From assembly GCA_027579435.1 (NCBI GenBank), contig JANBPK010000976.1:1-48633 (forward strand): a DNA stretch of 48,633 nt, given 5' to 3'. Below the pieces are notes generated by a model. That model was not told the DNA's origin and searched no databases. It saw only the letters and a program-made list of their open reading frames with translations. The translations under genes were made by a program, and so were the position numbers. Positions within the stretch are counted from its first letter, which is position 1; each line of letters opens with the position of its first letter. This document shows, piece by piece, positions 43,941 through 48,633 of this stretch. The stretch comes from Candolleomyces eurysporus (lineage: Eukaryota > Basidiomycota > Agaricomycetes > Agaricales > Psathyrellaceae).

Positions 43941-45226
43941 TTACTCCGGGAAGAGTTTGCGCTTCTTCGCTCTGGATTTCTGGGCGACAACGTGAGTTGA
44001 GTACTGATCGACAACTTGGAGCCATCCAGGGAGGGCAGCTGGCTCAACAAATTGAGCTCCAATATCTCGTGGATCGCCAAATTTAGCCACATCATCTTCG
44101 TATACCTGATCAAAGAGGCTAACGAGAATCGGTTCAGCAGCTTCTCATGACAGTGATGAGCGTAAAAGTTACCGATCGATTTCGAGCTCGGAGCTCAACT
44201 CTTGGTAGGTTTTCGCGAGTTTCTCGTCTACTTTGATCCACCAGTCGCTAGCAGTGTTTTCAGGATAAGCCTCCATTAGCCAGCGCTAAAAAGTCTCGTT
44301 AGACCAGAATTTCCGGAGTGAATGAAGATTTACCAGAAAGGCGACGCGGCGATAGAGCTGCAGCGTATGTGGCACCTGCGTATCGCGAACAACAGCAGTC
44401 ACAAGGGACGCGATATTTTTCAGGCTGGAAGACTTGCTTCTGGACTGCGAAATCTGGAAGTGCGACGTTATAGAACACACATGGGAAGTATAGTGCTAGC
44501 TACTAACCAGACTCTTGACGGTACTTCGAGAAGAGGTGAGAGCGAGACCGATTTCTTTGAGGATGAGTTTTGTATTGTGAGTGTCATCCTGAGGGGGTAA
44601 GTCCTTGATCGCTAACGCGCGCATAGCTCCCTAGACGAACACGCATCAATTGAGCCGCAGTCTCCCGTATCGAGAGAGCCCTTACAAGAACTTGAGTGTC
44701 TAGAGTCCCGCGGTATGCAGAGATATTAGGAGCTAGAATCATTGCACGAGAGTATTGCTCGATCGCAGCCTGGATAAAGCATGTTTATGTCTGGAAAAAA
44801 GACGGCAATTTCGGAAACACTCACTTTGAGCTTTTCGGACATGGACCATCGTTTGGCCGTCGGCCTCTGCTGAGATTGAAAGGAGCACAGTGCGCAAAAA
44901 AGAATCATCATCTGCTCTTCAATCGAATTTGCCTTGAGCAAGGTGAGCTTTGGTGCCACTCCAATGTCAAGAGATCATACCCCGATGAATTCATCTAGAG
45001 CTTCTTCAATTCTGGAAGACAGGCCAAAACGGTGGACAAGAGTATCTGCAAACTTTTTCAGCTCAGCATTTCCAGTAGTATCAGCTTGATCATCATCGTC
45101 GCCGAGCTGGTCATTTTCTTCAGGAATCGGATCGTTGGAAAACTTCTGAGGCTGAGATTTATCGCCGAGCTGGTCGTTCACAACAGGAACCGGAGTGTCG
45201 GTGTGACCGAGGTGTTGAGAGGGCAT
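43941..45226 (-). CDS. Uncharacterised multi-exon fungal protein
   Basis: From the ATG at 45226 at least eight exons chain in frame with GT-AG borders to the stop at 43941. The N-terminus holds a repeated phrase (VNDQLGDKS, ENDQLGDDDD) in an acidic region. The body is mainly helical: ANSIEEQMMILFCAL, AMILAPNISAYRG, LILKEIGLALTSSR, TLQLYRRVAFL, RWLMEAYPENT. The end is basic (KSRAKKRK), which could be a nuclear localisation signal. About 335 residues, no lesions. I do not recognise the family. Confidence 0.65.
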
Positions 45227-45704
45227 AGATAGACCAGAGAAGGATTGATATAGAGAGTATTACTCTGGAGGGCTTGTATATAAGGAAATGCCATTGGCGA
45301 TGCTTGGCCGTGCCTGAGTAATTATAATGGTTACCACCGCTTCCGGCTCATTGATTGTCTCCGTTGTATTGTGAGCCATAATTACTCCGGAACCAGATAC
45401 AAGACTCAGATGCTGGTACCTACGACAACGAAGCTAGCAACTCTTGTAGTTCATTCTAGCGGCCCTGGGGTGTCGGCACTGTGATCCTTATAATTTTGGC
45501 AATCTTGGATCGCCGCCACATGCTCATCAGGTTCATTTGTTTTCATTCGTCCCGGTGCTAAGAGCACTTGTATTCCGAGTTGATGGCATTGTTTTCGGCA
45601 CGCTCTTAGGCGAGAAGTGAGCCACTGCGTCCAACTATTTGAGCCTCAACAGAATGGAATTCCGTTGTATCGTGTCAAATCACCATCCCAATCGTCGAAG
45701 TCCA
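45227..45704. other. Intergenic between divergent genes
   Basis: No gene is seen. It should hold promoters for 45226 (minus) and 45705 (plus). An in-frame ATG at 45639 could extend the right-hand gene by 22 codons. Confidence 0.4.
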
Positions 45705-46465
45705 ATGGAAGCGCCGACTCCGGATATCACCTCATGCGGACTTACCATTATGTGTGGAGGCTGCGGGCGTCATTTATTTCAGGACAACAGTCTGAGGAAG
45801 ACTTCCTGCTGTAGTGAGTCCAGACTTGAACCAGTTCGACGTAANTTTGCATTCTTAACCAATGGCAGATACTGTCGTATGCCATGCCTGTGCGGCCACT
45901 GTTCGCCCGCTTGCTCCCAACGGCAGTATCATGAAAAACTGCCCTGCATGTTTGACGCTTCGAACCTGGAAGGCGAATTCAACCCAGCCAGTATACATGA
46001 AAGCAGACCTATCGGAGCGCGACAGGGAGAGAAGAGTATCCTCTCAGAAGTGAGTCACACCGTCGGCGTTCGCGGCTATCTGTGCTCATGTATACACATG
46101 GATCAGTGATTTAAACTCGCAGTATGGCCGTGCGGAGCTGGAAGCCCTTGGAAAAGTGCTACGAACCCAGCTCTCGCAGCTATCGAGTCTCCAGGAACAG
46201 CACCAGCTAAACGATGCAGCGGCTCATCAGCAAACTTCCCATTTGAAGAGTTTGTCGGAGGTGGTCAAACGCTATCATGACCTCAAAAATAGCCTGGAGA
46301 AAAAGACCGCTGACTTGGAGGATTCCAACAGAAGATTGGAGGAGGATGTAAAGCAGTTATACCAGAAGGTAGGGGCGTAGGTTTGTGAATAGATATATGC
46401 TGGTGCTAATTGGTGGTCAGGTTCTGGAAATGGGGAGCCCTAGTCCTAGTGGAGCACGGCAGTAG
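45705..46465 (+). CDS. Type I RING-like/coiled-coil protein
   Basis: Four exons (45705-45813, 45869-46049, 46107-46368, 46421-46465) encode about 198 residues; phases agree throughout. The finger has C-x2-C, KTSCC, then after the intron VVCHAC and C-P-A-C. The phrase NSTQPVYM after the finger is like TSTQPVYF in 1180-2007. The coiled coil has LSEVVKRYHDLKNSLEKK. The tail is short. The N at 45845 lies in the first intron. I chose the ATG at 45705 because it gives an N-terminus as short as in the paralogues. Confidence 0.86.
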
Positions 46466-46516
46466 AAAAATCCTACTTAGATTTTCCAGAGAATTCTTCA
46501 ATGATTATTTAAATTG

Positions 46517-46835
46517 TTACAAGCAAATTGGGTGCCGAGGAACAGAGTTCCAGAGCTGAGTCAGAGCAGAGTACATATTGCCCTGTGGCGGAGTGAATAC
46601 ACGGAGCACATTGGATTCGAGGAGGTGGTCGATCGAGGCGAATCACGATTCGCTGTCGCAGTCTCGGGAACAGTAGTCCAGTATGTGCGTGTGTGTGCTA
46701 TGAATAGGAGAGACAAACAGTACTCAACACGGTCTCCAGCGGTGACCTCTGCGGCCGGCTGCCTATCCTTCCTCCTCCTCCTCCTCCTCCTCCTCCTCCT
46801 CCTCCTCCTCCATGAAGTCTAGCGATAGCTACCGG
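46517..46835 (+). repeat. Module X, copy F
   Basis: Here the module stands in what may be its original place, upstream of a nearly whole type II gene (F1) and in the same direction. It contains CAAATTGGGTGCC, the GT-rich stretch and GATAGCTACCGG, all shared with the copies at 452, 26698 and 31085. Confidence 0.65.
46770..46811 (+). repeat. CCT/CTC trinucleotide microsatellite
   Basis: About fourteen uninterrupted CCT units. The same place in copy C (about 26990) has only a few imperfect units, so the run expanded in copy F. Confidence 0.95.
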
Positions 46836-46977
46836 TCTCTACTAGGTCCCGAGCGGACGAGTCACACTCACTCCCATTGTTGTATTGTCGTGGCTTGGCC
46901 GCAATCTCAGGTCGTCCGTATGCCATGCAACAATGGCAACAACGTTGGAGGGTCAAAGCACAATCCCACCGGCACAC

Positions 46978-46985
46978 TATATAAT
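46978..46985 (+). promoter_or_regulatory. TATA box of copy F1
   Basis: CTATATAATCGCA lies about 70 bases before the ATG at 47050. Copy E has the same box in the same place relative to its exon 1 remnant. Confidence 0.55.
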
Positions 46986-47049
46986 CGCACGTCCAGCTGC
47001 CAAGTCAATCTGCATCCCGATCTTGCTTCCTACTCTCGATTCCTCGGCA

Positions 47050-47846
47050 ATGCTGGTCTCCTGCGGTATATTTTACAGCCCTTTGCACCTGATCCAGTGC
47101 CCTGCCAGTTACCTTAACTGCGGTGCGTCGCTAGCTGCTGGTGGTTCCTTGCCAGGCTCTCACCACGCATCTCCACTCTCAGGTCACTTTTTTGTCCTGA
47201 ATGCTGTCACACCTTGGTCGGCTGTGCCCGCTGTCTTTTCAAGCGCGGTCGCCCCGACGTTATACGTCCCAGGGACGTGTGTTGCCTTGAGCTTCCTATT
47301 GCTCCTTCAACCTCTTCCAACGATGTCGCAGCTGGTCTCCAGTGAGCATCCCTCTCTTCCTTTCCTTTCAATCTCCCTTATTTTCGCGCCTTTTTCTCAA
47401 CCGTTCTGTACTCCCAATCAGGGCTGTTGCTGCGAGCGCGACTTGTCATGAGCTTCTCGAAGCCCAATGTGATTCCCTTTTGAGGGCCATCAGAATTGCA
47501 CATGTTGTAACAACCACTTGTCTAGCATCGCCGACGACCTGGATGTGAGGAATATGGCTCTTCCTAGGGAGAAAGCTGATGTGTGTGACGCCGTGTCCGT
47601 CCTCAAGCTCTCCTCGGAGTCTGAACGGCGCTCTGAACACATGCTCGCAGACGCCCTCGAGGACGTGAATGGTGCTGTGAGTTTCGATCTTCCCTCCTCC
47701 CTTATATCTTCGATCTCTCATCGATCATCCTCTACCTTCGATAGATCGTTTGCACCAAGCAACATGCTTCCGAGCTACTTGACCAAGGTGAGTCGTCGTC
47801 ATCTTCAGGCCCTGTAGATGTACTCACTCTCCCTCGATCGACGTAG
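47050..47846 (+). pseudogene. Copy F1: nearly whole type II RING gene with frameshifts
   Basis: All exons of the type II layout are present. Exon 1 (ATG at 47050) starts MLVSCGI and loses frame. Exon 2 carries the RING second half, but a T run near 47168 is one base short; with seven T it would read CPECCHTLVG. The linker ends NDVAAGLQ. Exon 3 (AVAASATCHELL) shifts near 47510. The coil (SESERRSEHMLADALEDVNG), the intron and the C-terminal exon (KQHAS-ELLDQGESSS), stop at 47844-47846, are whole. At least three separate lesions mean it is a pseudogene, unless some are sequencing errors. Confidence 0.75.
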
Positions 47847-47917
47847 CATCCGTCTTGTCTCATGAATGGCCCGTGAGGTCTGTGGTACCCACTTAGCATA
47901 TATCGGTTTGCAATACG

Positions 47918-48190
47918 TGACGCCGTGTCCGTCCTCAAGCCTTTGTTGCAGTCCGAACGGCGCTTTGAGCGCATGCTGGCAGACGCCCTCGAGGATGTAA
48001 ATAGTGTTATAAGTTTCGATCTTACCTTCTCGCACTCACATATTCGATCTCTCATCCTCTCGACAGATCGTTCGTTTGCACTAAGCCACATGCTTCCGAG
48101 CTGCTTGACCGAGGTCGATCGTCGTCGCCGGACCCTTTTGATGCCCTCACTTTCTCTCGATCGACGTAGTATCCCCCGTCCTGTCTCATA
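47918..48190 (+). pseudogene. Copy F2: 3' exons in tandem behind F1
   Basis: A second set of the last two exons starts abruptly inside the 3' flank of F1, just after TTTGCAATA. It reads LLQSERRFERMLADALEDVN, an intron whose donor reads AT instead of GT, and a C-terminal exon. It is almost the same as copy C in reverse. There is no RING. Confidence 0.7.
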
Positions 48191-48633
48191 AACGGTCCGT
48201 TAGGTTTGTTGTATTCACTTCGCGTATATTAGTTTGCAATATATATTCTACATGTATATATTCGCAATGCATCTGAATTCAACTGCACTAATTCATTTCG
48301 AGGTTCATCGTCCCTGCCAGTTATCCTCCCCAAGTTCGACAGGGCGCTTGTTTGCAGTTCCTCGAATCAGGTTGCTGACTCTTTTTCCGTCAAACCACTC
48401 CTTAAAGCGAAATTCGGTCGTTCCAGTCTTGTCTGCAGTGCAGGATCAATTCGATCTGGCTCAGCTCACCTTGGGGTCGATTATGACTAAGAGTCACAAC
48501 CTCGGACATTGCGCAAGAGTGTACTCTCACAGGAGACGAAGGAATTTCGCAAGTCAGGTCAAAGATAACTTTTGCATTGGAAAATCGTTGATTACAGCCT
48601 GTATCGCCTAATGTTCTATAGAATCGCAGTAAA
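47933..48633. repeat. Right arm of the 0.7-kb inverted repeat
   Basis: Reverse complement of 25441-26143, about 99.5% identical. It runs to the last base of the window, so the outer end is not seen. It includes copy F2 and 3' flank sequence that, on the other side, belongs to the end of the 24.2-kb gene. So an inverted copy of that gene may lie just beyond the window. Confidence 0.93.

Noticed and set aside
46770..46811. CCT run as a coding Leu repeat
   Set aside because: The frame is open only because of the repeat; the module is non-coding in the other copies.
1..48633. tRNA, rRNA or telomere repeats
   Set aside because: I looked for typical signatures on both strands and saw none.

Overview
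This window looks like nuclear DNA of a basidiomycete fungus, most likely an agaricomycete. Nearly every gene is cut by short GT-AG introns of about 45-80 bases. Several predicted proteins belong to types that I know only from agaricomycetes: a tail with the MSSDESD signature, a WD40 protein ending in a membrane anchor, a fungal Tnp2 (CACTA-type) transposase and a CENP-B-type DNA-binding protein. I cannot name the genus. Thirteen isolated N characters occur, several beside homopolymers. Where an N falls in a recognisable exon, removing it usually restores the frame.

The main content is an expanded family of small zinc-finger (RING-like) plus coiled-coil proteins. Eleven copies can be read as complete or nearly complete genes. 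Type I has an all-cysteine RING-like finger (six genes: 1180-2007, 2727-3517, 5439-6431, 34257-36393, 36682-37933, 45705-46465). Type II has a C3HC4-like finger (five genes: 15168-15905, 22985-23882, 29100-29890, 38608-39493, 39750-40538). In both types an intron cuts the finger at the same place, just after the third metal-ligand position. About ten further type II copies are decayed fragments (copies A to F and smaller pieces). Architecture alone suggests E3-ligase-like proteins built as RING, coiled coil and tail; substrates and function are unknown.

Layout. 1-1100: rearranged type II fragments. 1.2-8 kb: three type I genes, type II remnants and a broken duplicate of the 24.2-kb gene. 8.2-9.8 kb: Ser/Pro-rich uncharacterised gene. 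9.9-14.1 kb: Tnp2 transposase gene. 14.3-14.7 kb: a perfect inverted copy of the first 386 bases. 15-24 kb: type II genes, the large MSSDESD-family gene and two uncharacterised genes. 24-29 kb: the 24.2-kb gene, decayed copy C and a broken D-amino-acid oxidase gene. 29-31.4 kb: type II gene and decayed copy D. 32-33 kb: CENP-B-type gene. 34-40.5 kb: four RING genes. 41-45 kb: decayed copy E, WD40 gene, uncharacterised gene. 45.7-48.6 kb: type I gene and decayed copies F1 and F2.

Two long inverted repeats frame the window: 1-386 with 14293-14678 (identical), and 25441-26143 with 47933-48633 (about 99.5% identical). Both run off a window end, so this may be a contig that stopped at repeats. A conserved promoter block recurs between divergent gene pairs that usually include a type II RING gene, so gene and promoter seem to have been copied together. 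The picture is a fast-evolving, repeat-driven gene nursery and graveyard. Exon chains were built by eye from splice consensus and paralogue alignment, so terminal exons are less certain than core exons.
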